Shown one piece after another: positions 1 to 6,306 of a stretch of DNA of 9,756 nucleotides. The translations under genes were made by a program, and so were the position numbers. Origin of the DNA: an uncultured Eubacteriales bacterium (GTDB lineage: Bacteria; Bacillota; Clostridia; Peptostreptococcales; Anaerovoracaceae). The notes under the pieces were generated by a model. That model worked only from the letters and a program-made list of their open reading frames with translations. It was not told the DNA's origin and did not search any database. Location of the stretch: contig CACXFN010000150.1 of assembly GCA_902766915.1 (NCBI GenBank), positions 1 to 9,756 of the forward strand, in the 5' to 3' direction. Each line of letters begins with the position of its first letter. The first letter of the stretch is position 1.

Positions 1-747
1 GAATTTCTCACAGGTCCCGAGGTGTCGGTGCTTGCTTTTACCGACGGAAAGACGATAAAGCCCATGGTTTCATCCATGGATCACAAAAGAGCTAAGGATG
101 GAGATGAAGGATTAAATACAGGGGGCATGGGTACCATTGCTCCAAATCCTTACTATACTGAAGAAATCGCTGAAGTCTGCCGTGAAGAAATCTTTCTTCC
201 CACCATGCTTGCCATGAACAGGGAAGGGCTAAAGTTTAAAGGTTGCTTGTATTTTGGTCTAATGATAACCAAGGAGGGACCTAAGGTTATTGAATATAAC
301 TGTCGGTTTGGGGATCCTGAAACCCAGGTCGTTCTGCCTCTTTTGGAAACCGATTTATTGGAAATTATGCTTCATGTAACAGATGAAACCTTAGATGAGA
401 TTGATGTTTTATTTAATGACAAGGCTGCATGCTGCGTCATTATGGCTTCAGATGGCTATCCGGAGAATTACGAAAAAGGTTTTGTTATCAATTTACCCCA
501 TAAACAAAATGATGAATCCAATATAGATAATGATTCAAACTTAGATAACATCTTTATTGCCGGAGCTAAAATTGATGAAAGTGGCAACCTGATTACATCA
601 GGTGGCCGCGTTTTAGGAGTTACAGAAACTGCTGATACTCTGAAAGAAGCTATTTTAAAGGCCTATAATACAGTTTCCGGTATTAGCTTTGATAATGCTT
701 ACTACAGAAAGGATATAGGAAAAAAGGCTTTAGAAGTGTTGAAATAA
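1..747 (+). CDS. purD: Phosphoribosylamine-glycine ligase (GAR synthetase), 5' end missing
   Basis: This is the C-terminal part of PurD, which joins 5-phosphoribosylamine and glycine using ATP (step 2 of de novo purine synthesis, cytosolic). The frame is open from base 1 (E-F-L-T-G-P-E-V-S-V-L-A-F-T-D-G), so the gene starts before the window; a GTG at 22 lies inside the conserved domain and is not the start. About 248 codons of a roughly 420-residue family are visible. The ATP-grasp part is clear: the MDHKRAKDGDEGLNTGGMG stretch (codons about 27-45) and EYNCRFGDPETQ (codons about 98-109), which carries the acidic/Asn metal-binding residues. The C-terminal domain shows AGAKIDESG and the GGRVLGVT motif. 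An Asn/Asp-rich insertion (codons 173-184) sits in a variable loop. The TAA stop is 46 nt before purL, so the two are almost certainly cotranscribed. Identity is very secure. Confidence 0.97.
   Translation, partial: EFLTGPEVSVLAFTDGKTIKPMVSSMDHKRAKDGDEGLNTGGMGTIAPNPYYTEEIAEVCREEIFLPTMLAMNREGLKFKGCLYFGLMITKEGPKVIEYNCRFGDPETQVVLPLLETDLLEIMLHVTDETLDEIDVLFNDKAACCVIMASDGYPENYEKGFVINLPHKQNDESNIDNDSNLDNIFIAGAKIDESGNLITSGGRVLGVTETADTLKEAILKAYNTVSGISFDNAYYRKDIGKKALEVLK
517..552 (+). repeat. Two-copy 18-nt imperfect tandem repeat inside purD
   Basis: Bases 517-534 and 535-552 encode SNIDND and SNLDNI in register. They form an Asn/Asp-rich loop just before the conserved IAGAK segment of the C-terminal domain. 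The copies differ mostly at synonymous or conservative positions, as expected of an old in-frame duplication or simple low-complexity drift. No frame disruption results. Confidence 0.5.
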
Positions 748-782
748 TTGATTATTTTTCAGTTGGTGATTAGTTTAACTAA

Positions 783-787
783 AAGGA
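783..787 (+). promoter_or_regulatory. Ribosome binding site of purL
   Basis: AAGGA lies 6 nt upstream of the ATG at 794 and fixes the purL start. Immediately before it (770-782) is a 13-base palindrome, TTAGTT-T-AACTAA, which could fold over the leader but may be chance in such AT-rich DNA. Confidence 0.75.
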
Positions 788-793
788 TTTAGT

Positions 794-3700
794 ATGGTTT
801 ACAGGATTTATGTAGAAAAAAAAGCAGGATTTGATAACGAAGCCCGAAAGTTAAGGACGGAAATCATTGATTTTCTCGGAATAAATGAATTTAGAGGAAT
901 TAGAGTAATAAATAGATATGACGTCGAGGGAATAGAAGAGGAGCTTTTCTATCAGGTTTCCAATACTGTCTTCTCTGAACCACAGGTTGACGATATCTTT
1001 TGGGATTTAAAAGTTAAGGCCGATGAATCCATTTTTGCTGTTGAATATCTGCCGGGGCAATTCGATCAAAGAGCCAGTTCTGCAGCTGAATGTATTCAGT
1101 TAATCAGCAAGGGTGAAAGACCTGAAATTCGTTCTGCTAAGGTATATATTCTTTCCGGAAATCTAACCATGGAAGATATTTCAAGAATAAAGGCACACCT
1201 TATTAATCCTGTGGAATCAAGAGAAGCATCCCTTACGGATTTTGATACTTTAAAGGTTGAATATGATATTCCAAAAAATGTTGAAATCCTTACAGGCTTT
1301 ATTAAAATGTCCGATGATCAATTAAAGGATTTCATTGCTGATCGTGGCCTTGCAATGGATTTAGAAGATTTAAAGATGGTTAGAGAATACTTTGGAAGCC
1401 TTGAAAAACCAAGAGATCCAACCATCACAGAAATCAAAGTTATCGATACCTATTGGTCGGATCATTGTAGACATACCACTTTTAATACAACAATTGAAAG
1501 TATTAAATTCAATAATCACGAAGTGGAATCTGCATATAGAGAGTATCTTTCCATAAGAAATGCTTTGGATCGGAAAAAACCGGTCTCACTAATGGATATT
1601 GGTACTATTGCTGCTAAATATCTAAAAGAAAAGGGACTATTGGATGGTCTGGATGAATCGGAAGAGATTAATGCCTGCACCGTAAAGATAGATGTTGAAA
1701 TTGACGGTAAAAAAGAGCCTTGGCTTTTGCTCTTTAAGAATGAAACCCACAATCATCCAACGGAAATTGAACCCTTTGGTGGTGCTGCAACGTGTATTGG
1801 TGGCGCTATTAGAGATCCTCTTTCCGGTCGTAGCTATGTTTATTCTGCTATGAGAGTAACGGGGGCAGGGGATCCCCTTGTTCCTATTGAAGAGACTTTG
1901 GAAGGTAAGCTGCCGCAAAGAAAGATTGTTACTACGGCAGCTTCAGGCTATAGTTCATATGGTAATCAAATCGGCCTTGCTACATGCCAGGTAGACGAAA
2001 TATATCATCCGGGATATAGAGCAAAACGCATGGAAGTGGGAGCTGTAATTGCTGCAGCACCTGCTGAAAATGTTAGAAGAGAAAGACCCAGCCCCGGAGA
2101 TTTGGTTATACTCCTAGGCGGAAAAACCGGACGTGACGGAATAGGTGGTGCCACCGGTTCATCCAAGTCCCATACCTTGGAGTCATTGGAATCCTGCGGT
2201 GCAGAAGTACAGAAAGGAAATGCTCCTGAAGAGAGAAAACTACAAAGGCTCTTTAGAAATCCTGAAGCATCAAAAATGATACTTCGATGCAACGACTTTG
2301 GTGCAGGAGGAGTTTCTGTTGCCATTGGAGAATTGGCTCCCGGTCTCAGAGTTAATTTGGATAATGTACCAAAGAAATATGCCGGTTTGGATGGTACTGA
2401 GCTTTCGATAAGTGAATCTCAAGAGCGTATGGCTGTAGTTGTTGCTCCGGAAGATGCCGAGAGATTTGCTGAATTAGCAGAATCAGAGAACTTGGAATCT
2501 ACTGTTGTAGCAGAGGTTACGGAAAGACCATATCTTACACTGGAATGGAATGGCAAAACAATTGTTGATATTTCACGTGAATTCTTAGATACAAATGGTG
2601 CTGAAAAGCATATTGATATTGAGGTTCCGGAAGCAAAGCCTATACTCAATCGCAGGGGAAAACTTGCAAAGATAGACTTTGAAGAAACCTTTAGGTATCT
2701 GGTTCAGGATTTGAACTCTTGTTCTAAACGTGGTCTTTCTGAGATGTTTGACTCAACAATTGGTGGCGGTACGGTTCTTATGCCTTTTGGGGGATTCAAA
2801 CAAAGAACGCCTATACAGGCAATGGTTAATCTTATTTCTGTACCACCAAGGCCTTCAGGGTATACTGATACATGTTCGATTATGGCCTATGGTTTCAATC
2901 CATTCATATCTGAGGCCAGCCCATATCATGGTGCATATCTGGCAGTTATCGAATCCGTATCAAAACTCATTGCAACTGGTGCAGATTTTAAAGATATCTA
3001 TTTATCATTCCAGGAATATTTTGAAAAACTAGGTGATGATTCAAAACGTTGGGGAAAACCATTGGCTGCAGTTCTCGGTGCCTTTGTAGCTCAAATGGAT
3101 TTAGGTATAGCTGCCATCGGTGGCAAAGATTCCATGAGTGGATCATTTGAAGATTTAGATGTTCCTCCTACGTTGATCTCATTTGCTGTAACCAGTGATA
3201 ATGCGGAAAACATTGTTTCTCCTGAGTTTAAGGGGGCAGGGCATCAGGTTGTATTGATAAAGCCATATTACGACTATAACACGGGTATTCTTCCAGAAGG
3301 CTCTTCTATGAAAGATATATTTGGGAAGGTCACCAAGCTTTTAAGGGAAGGAAAAGCTGTGAGCTGTTACACGCCTGGAATGGGTGGCCCTGCAGAAGCT
3401 ATATTTAAAATGGCACTTGGTAATGATTTGGGATTCATTGTAGATTCTCAATTGGATTTAGAAGATTTATTTGGATATAGATATGGATCCTTTGTATTGG
3501 AACTGGCCGATGACGTCAGTTATAGCGAAACATTATCATATTACAGAGATATTGAATCAGTTATTCTGGGTGAAACTACTTCTGATAGACGAATTCTTTA
3601 TAAGGAGGATACAGGTAAAGAGCATGCTATTCCAATGGATGAATTGATCTACAGATATGAAGATAAACTTGAATCTGTATATCCTTGCAATATCAAGGCT

Positions 3701-4588
3701 TCTGATATTGATAATACTGAAAGAACATATGATGCATCAGATTTAGTTTACGATAATAATTTTACGGATATCAATTTCAATGAGGGTAAACCCAAAGTTT
3801 TGATACCGGTATTTCCTGGAACAAATTGTGAATACGATTCAGCCAAAGCATTTATTGATGCAGGCGCAGATACCGATATATTTGTCATCAAGAATTTAAA
3901 TTCAGATGCAGTAAGCAGATCTGTAGATGAGTTTGCCAAGAAAATTAATGAATCACAGATTATTTTTATTCCGGGAGGATTCTCCGGCGGTGATGAACCT
4001 GATGGCTCTGCAAAATTTATCGCTTCTTTCTTTAGAAATCCTGAAATATCAGAATCTGTAACTGAATTAATGGATAATAGAGGAGGGCTGATGGCCGGTA
4101 TTTGCAATGGTTTCCAGGCTCTAATAAAACTTGGATTAGTACCATATGGCAAAATTATCCACACTGATAAGGATTCACCAACCCTTACATTTAATGAAAT
4201 TGGACGTCACCAATCCAAACTGGTGCGCACAAGGATATCATCTAACAAGTCTCCATGGCTTGCAAATACAAGGCCTGGAGAGATTTATACCGTGCCAATA
4301 TCCCATGGTGAAGGAAGATTTATAGCCAGACCTGAATTAATTGAAGAATTGGCCCAAAACGGTCAAATTGCCACACAATACGTGGATATAAACGGAAATG
4401 TTTCAGGAGATATTCAATTCAATCCAAATGGATCTTATAACGCCATTGAAGGAATTTTATCACCGGATGGTAGAATCTTTGGAAAGATGGGACATTCTGA
4501 ACGTATAGGTAAACATCTATATAAAAATGTTCCCGGCAAATATGATATGGGAATATTTAAATCCGCTGTAGAATTCTTTAAGCGGTAG
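794..4588 (+). CDS. purL: Phosphoribosylformylglycinamidine synthase, single-chain clade II form with fused glutaminase
   Basis: PurL converts FGAR, ATP and glutamine to FGAM (step 4 of purine synthesis). At 1264 residues it is the large one-chain form, in which PurS-, PurL- and PurQ-like parts are fused. From N to C: a PurS-like domain (about 1-140); the linker motif DTYWSDHCRHTTF (218-230); the first AIRS-like ATP-binding half with FKNETHNHPTEIEPFGG (314-330); the second half with GGKDSMSGSF (776-785); and a class I glutaminase from about 999. The glutaminase begins VLIPVFPGTNCEYD, has the GGFSGGDE loop, the nucleophile Cys1104 (GICNGFQAL) and the His1234/Glu1236 pair in GHSERIGK, so the triad is intact. 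Family knowledge: this clade is typical of Firmicutes and Bacteroidetes and differs from the proteobacterial PurL. Start is supported by AAGGA at 783-787. It follows purD by 46 nt and ends with TAG at 4586-4588. No promoter is seen between the two. Confidence 0.98.
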   Translation: MVYRIYVEKKAGFDNEARKLRTEIIDFLGINEFRGIRVINRYDVEGIEEELFYQVSNTVFSEPQVDDIFWDLKVKADESIFAVEYLPGQFDQRASSAAECIQLISKGERPEIRSAKVYILSGNLTMEDISRIKAHLINPVESREASLTDFDTLKVEYDIPKNVEILTGFIKMSDDQLKDFIADRGLAMDLEDLKMVREYFGSLEKPRDPTITEIKVIDTYWSDHCRHTTFNTTIESIKFNNHEVESAYREYLSIRNALDRKKPVSLMDIGTIAAKYLKEKGLLDGLDESEEINACTVKIDVEIDGKKEPWLLLFKNETHNHPTEIEPFGGAATCIGGAIRDPLSGRSYVYSAMRVTGAGDPLVPIEETLEGKLPQRKIVTTAASGYSSYGNQIGLATCQVDEIYHPGYRAKRMEVGAVIAAAPAENVRRERPSPGDLVILLGGKTGRDGIGGATGSSKSHTLESLESCGAEVQKGNAPEERKLQRLFRNPEASKMILRCNDFGAGGVSVAIGELAPGLRVNLDNVPKKYAGLDGTELSISESQERMAVVVAPEDAERFAELAESENLESTVVAEVTERPYLTLEWNGKTIVDISREFLDTNGAEKHIDIEVPEAKPILNRRGKLAKIDFEETFRYLVQDLNSCSKRGLSEMFDSTIGGGTVLMPFGGFKQRTPIQAMVNLISVPPRPSGYTDTCSIMAYGFNPFISEASPYHGAYLAVIESVSKLIATGADFKDIYLSFQEYFEKLGDDSKRWGKPLAAVLGAFVAQMDLGIAAIGGKDSMSGSFEDLDVPPTLISFAVTSDNAENIVSPEFKGAGHQVVLIKPYYDYNTGILPEGSSMKDIFGKVTKLLREGKAVSCYTPGMGGPAEAIFKMALGNDLGFIVDSQLDLEDLFGYRYGSFVLELADDVSYSETLSYYRDIESVILGETTSDRRILYKEDTGKEHAIPMDELIYRYEDKLESVYPCNIKASDIDNTERTYDASDLVYDNNFTDINFNEGKPKVLIPVFPGTNCEYDSAKAFIDAGADTDIFVIKNLNSDAVSRSVDEFAKKINESQIIFIPGGFSGGDEPDGSAKFIASFFRNPEISESVTELMDNRGGLMAGICNGFQALIKLGLVPYGKIIHTDKDSPTLTFNEIGRHQSKLVRTRISSNKSPWLANTRPGEIYTVPISHGEGRFIARPELIEELAQNGQIATQYVDINGNVSGDIQFNPNGSYNAIEGILSPDGRIFGKMGHSERIGKHLYKNVPGKYDMGIFKSAVEFFKR

Positions 4589-4658
4589 AGTTTTTTTAGC
4601 GTTAGAGTTCATTAATTTTTTTAAAATAGAAGATAAGTTAGGTGAGTGTGTTTTATTC

Positions 4659-4696
4659 GGGCTCAAGCTTATGGAGTATAGGCAGGGCCCATTTTT
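4659..4696 (+). terminator. Weak candidate terminator of the purD-purL transcript
   Basis: GGGCT (4659-4663) can pair with GGCCC (4686-4690, one G-U pair) around a 22-nt loop, followed by A and five T (4692-4696). The long loop makes this weak. A competing candidate is CCGCT (4563-4567) with AGCGG (4581-4585), overlapping the purL 3' end and followed after 5 nt by seven T (4591-4597). One of the two, or readthrough to the 4702-4743 hairpin, may end the purine transcript. Confidence 0.25.
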
Positions 4697-4698
4697 AA

Positions 4699-4746
4699 TA
4701 TAATAAACTATTCCTATAAACATAATTTTCGGAATAGTTTATTGTA
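4699..4746. repeat. Long AT-rich inverted repeat in the convergent intergenic region
   Basis: AATAAACTATTCC (4702-4714) is exactly complementary to GGAATAGTTTATT (4731-4743), a perfect 13-bp stem with a 16-nt loop. Past one T-G position (4701/4744) two further pairs extend it to about 16. There is no strong T-run on either side, so it is not a standard rho-independent terminator. It could cap the 3' end of the purL mRNA, or be the remnant of a small inverted-repeat element. The function is unknown. Confidence 0.6.
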
Positions 4747-4919
4747 CTTATTTAGGAATATACTAGAAAATATATCATAAACACATTTTAGTGCAAAAAA
4801 TACATTGATACTTTCCATATTCTCAAACCTTTCGTAAATGTTGAAATTCCAACGAAAAATCGAGGCTCTATTTTTCGATTTAAGCGATTTTATTTTCCTT
4901 CCTGATATGTAATACCTTT

Positions 4920-4948
4920 AAAAAACCGAGGAGTTTTACACTCCTCGG
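4920..4948 (-). terminator. Rho-independent terminator of the LysM gene
   Basis: Read on the minus strand, CCGAGGAG (4948-4941), a 7-nt loop, and CTCCTCGG (4933-4926) form a perfect 8-bp GC-rich stem. It is followed at once by six T (4925-4920). It lies 46 nt after the LysM stop codon. On the plus strand the same hairpin has no T-run after it, so it serves the leftward transcript. Confidence 0.9.
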
Positions 4949-4994
4949 CTGAATCTATGGGGTATCCGATTGGGGGTCGGATCGATGGGACTTT

Positions 4995-5297
4995 TTATGC
5001 AGGTATTAACAATTGCTGTCCTATTAATATTTCTGCTGAATCTAAATTGTTTAAATTGGTTATTTCATATATAAATTTTCTTATATCAGTTTTACCATCG
5101 GAATATTTAAGTGCAATTGACCAAAGCGTGTCTCCGGATTCTACAGTTACTGCATAATATGTATTTGTTACAGCACCTTTTCCATCAGCATATACATTAT
5201 GGAACATGGCACTTACAGACATAAGGATTATCAAAACCAATGTTAGTATAAAAATTGTGAATCTTATTTTTGACTCAATATAGTATTTTTTAAACAT
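4995..5297 (-). CDS. LysM-domain membrane protein, candidate SOS-induced cell-division inhibitor (YneA-like)
   Basis: The 100-residue product has a short basic N-terminus (KKYYIESKIR), one hydrophobic segment (about 13-30) and a C-terminal LysM domain (about 48-99). The LysM domain shows VTVESGDTLWSIA, then NLNNLDSAEI and IGQQLLIPA. The LysM domain should face the cell wall and bind peptidoglycan. A V-Y-A sequence ending at Ala37 could be a signal peptidase site, so it may be anchored or released. Length, topology and control match YneA of Bacillus subtilis (about 105 residues), an SOS-induced protein that delays division after DNA damage. That function is inferred from architecture and promoter, not proven. 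It has its own sigma-A promoter with three LexA-like sites and its own terminator, so it is a single-gene unit. GGAG (5310-5307) lies 9 nt before the ATG. No lexA is adjacent in this window. A general LysM wall protein is the alternative. Confidence 0.88.
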   Translation of the reverse strand: MFKKYYIESKIRFTIFILTLVLIILMSVSAMFHNVYADGKGAVTNTYYAVTVESGDTLWSIALKYSDGKTDIRKFIYEITNLNNLDSAEILIGQQLLIPA

Positions 5298-5306
5298 TCT
5301 TTTATT

Positions 5307-5310
5307 CTCC
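5307..5310 (-). promoter_or_regulatory. Ribosome binding site of the LysM gene
   Basis: GGAG on the minus strand, 9 nt upstream of the ATG (5297-5295), supports this start codon. Confidence 0.7.
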
Positions 5311-5326
5311 TTTTATATTTATCTAT

Positions 5327-5340
5327 CAAACTTTTGTTCG
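5327..5340 (-). promoter_or_regulatory. LexA-like SOS operator, promoter-downstream site
   Basis: Minus-strand CGAACAAAAGTTTG compares with the Gram-positive LexA box CGAAC-N4-GTTCG: one arm is perfect and the other has one change. It lies about 10 nt after the expected transcription start. Confidence 0.75.
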
Positions 5341-5357
5341 TTTATTTCAGTAAAACA

Positions 5358-5386
5358 AATATAGCAGAATGAATGTTCGTTGTCAA
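5358..5386 (-). promoter_or_regulatory. Sigma-A promoter of the LysM gene
   Basis: On the minus strand a perfect TTGACA -35 (5386-5381) and TATATT -10 (5363-5358) are separated by exactly 17 nt. Transcription should start near 5351, giving a leader of about 50 nt. Such a strong promoter is what one expects when a repressor keeps it off, and a LexA-like operator lies inside the spacer. Confidence 0.88.
5366..5379 (-). promoter_or_regulatory. LexA-like SOS operator inside the promoter spacer
   Basis: Minus-strand CGAACATTCATTCT has a perfect left arm and a 3/5 right arm against CGAAC-N4-GTTCG. It sits between the -35 and -10 elements, where bound repressor would block RNA polymerase. Confidence 0.65.
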
Positions 5387-5395
5387 TAGAAAAAA

Positions 5396-5409
5396 TAAAC
5401 TTTTGTTCC
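5396..5409 (-). promoter_or_regulatory. LexA-like SOS operator upstream of the -35
   Basis: Minus-strand GGAACAAAAGTTTA matches 7 of 10 arm positions of CGAAC-N4-GTTCG. Its N4 is identical to that of the 5327-5340 site. The three box centres are 30 and 39 bp apart. Confidence 0.6.
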
Positions 5410-5456
5410 ATATTGCCGCAAAAGTCCAATTTATTACTCATTTACAGGTAATATAT

Positions 5457-5479
5457 GGGAATTTCCTTGTTAAATCCCC
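5457..5479 (-). other. Hairpin downstream of the VTT gene, possible operon terminator
   Basis: On the minus strand GGGGATTT (5479-5472) pairs with AAATTCCC (5464-5457) around a 7-nt loop, with one G-U pair. On the plus strand that position becomes an A-C mismatch, so the fold favours leftward RNA. No T-run follows on the minus strand, so it is a weak terminator or a 3'-end stabiliser of the miaA operon mRNA. Confidence 0.35.
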
Positions 5480-5506
5480 TATTTTTATGTTTTTTGAAGG
5501 TTTTTT

Positions 5507-5544
5507 CGTTTTTTAAAGGTTTTATAAAAGCGTTTTTAAAAGGT
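5507..5544. repeat. Short direct repeat in the operon trailer
   Basis: CGTTTTTTAAAGGT (5507-5520) and CGTTTTTAAAAGGT (5531-5544) agree at 13 of 14 positions and start 24 bp apart. A partial third unit precedes them near 5497. This may be simple AT-rich drift. No function is evident. Confidence 0.35.
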
Positions 5545-5565
5545 CTTTAAAGAATTAAATGCTTT

Positions 5566-6306
5566 TTATTTAATTATTCTTTCGTAATAATTATCTATAA
5601 ATTCAGTTATTCGTTTTCTGAAGATAAGGCAAACTCCAAAGATTATTACAAATACTATTATAAGTACCCCTGCCCCATAATAATGTCCTGTTTTATAAAA
5701 TGAACCAATTAGTACGCTTGCAATCATTGCAGGAAGTCTTCCAATAAGTGAAATTGGTAGAAATACGCCAAGCTTCATATCTGAAATACCTGCTGGATAT
5801 GCAAGTACATCCTTAGGTAATCCAGGTATCAGGTAAAGTATAAAAACTATTAAATAAGCTCTTTTACTGTTTAAACGTTCCACATAATAATCCGTTTTAT
5901 CAGTATTGATGAATAGTTTTACTGCATCTCTACCAAGGTATTTTCCGAGAAAATAAGCTGTGCTGGTTCCCAATGATGCACCAATCAATGAAAAAACAAC
6001 ACCCAAAACTACACCAAACAGATATCCTCCTGCCATCTGTACGATTTGACCGGGTATAATACTTATTACTATTTGAAGATACTGAATAACAATATAAAAA
6101 ACAGCGCTCTTAATCTTATGTTCCCCCAGAGAATCCGCAAAAGCGGCTAGATTTTCCGTATCCTTTAAATTACTTAAGGTATCGGCATGATTAAAATATA
6201 AATATAATGGTATGCCGAATATAATTCCTATAAGAATTAAAAACTTAAGAATAGTAATTATTTTTTTTATTGAACTATATTTATCAGATTGTTTATTCTT
6301 ATCCAT
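5566..6306 (-). CDS. TVP38/TMEM64-family (VTT domain) membrane protein
   Basis: This is a 246-residue polytopic membrane protein of the DedA-related TVP38/VTT (SNARE-associated) family. Hydrophobic segments lie at about 15-37, 66-87, 91-121, 150-170, 180-200 and 208-229. The family signature is visible: IPGQIVQMAGGYLFG (84-98) with a Gly-rich helix ending in GKYLGRD (121-127), and LIPGLPKDVLAYPAGIS (159-175) followed by GRLPAMI. Relatives are linked to envelope maintenance and some to lipid scrambling, but the substrate here cannot be read from sequence. The ATG directly follows the TAA of the upstream gene (6307-6309) and no good Shine-Dalgarno is present, so translation probably depends on coupling. 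It is the last gene of the miaA operon; beyond it lies the LysM promoter. Confidence 0.92.
   Translation of the reverse strand: MDKNKQSDKYSSIKKIITILKFLILIGIIFGIPLYLYFNHADTLSNLKDTENLAAFADSLGEHKIKSAVFYIVIQYLQIVISIIPGQIVQMAGGYLFGVVLGVVFSLIGASLGTSTAYFLGKYLGRDAVKLFINTDKTDYYVERLNSKRAYLIVFILYLIPGLPKDVLAYPAGISDMKLGVFLPISLIGRLPAMIASVLIGSFYKTGHYYGAGVLIIVFVIIFGVCLIFRKRITEFIDNYYERIIK

Larger units (their letters stand above)
4589..4994. other. Gene-free convergent intergenic region between purL and the LysM gene
   Basis: This 406-base stretch separates the plus-strand purine genes from the minus-strand LysM gene. I find no convincing coding frame or RNA gene. It contains, left to right, weak purL terminator candidates, the 4699-4746 inverted repeat, an AT-rich segment, an 8-bp inverted repeat (CGAAAAAT 4853-4860 / ATTTTTCG 4870-4877), the strong minus-strand terminator at 4920-4948, and a short inverted repeat ATCCGA/TCGGAT (4964-4969 and 4977-4982) in the LysM 3' untranslated region. 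Confidence 0.7.

Noticed and set aside
22..24. GTG as the start of purD
   Set aside because: The upstream codons 1-21 are in frame and encode conserved PurD sequence, so the true start lies outside the window.
1516..2649. Several minus-strand open frames inside purL
   Set aside because: All are antisense shadows of conserved PurL sequence with no ribosome site or family resemblance that I can see.
2730..3032. 100-codon plus-strand open frame in an alternative frame of purL
   Set aside because: It lies fully within conserved PurL and its composition is typical of a frame-shifted reading.
3748..4164. 138-codon minus-strand open frame inside purL
   Set aside because: It is antisense to the conserved glutaminase domain, shows no recognisable domain, and is explained by purL codon bias.
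4517..4723. 68-codon minus-strand frame across the purL end
   Set aside because: It half overlaps conserved PurL, has no domain, and runs through the 4699-4723 repeat arm.
4853..4877. A dif or dif-SL site for the recombinase
   Set aside because: The 9-nt centre and arm sequence do not fit the 11-6-11 Xer layout, and I could not align it convincingly to known sites. It is kept only as a low-interest finding.
4957..5157. 66-codon plus-strand frame
   Set aside because: It is antisense to the LysM domain, which has clear family sequence, a promoter and a terminator.
5554..5575. AATTAAAT/ATTTAATT inverted repeat at the VTT stop codon as a terminator
   Set aside because: The stem is entirely A/T and overlaps the coding end, so it would be too unstable to terminate transcription.
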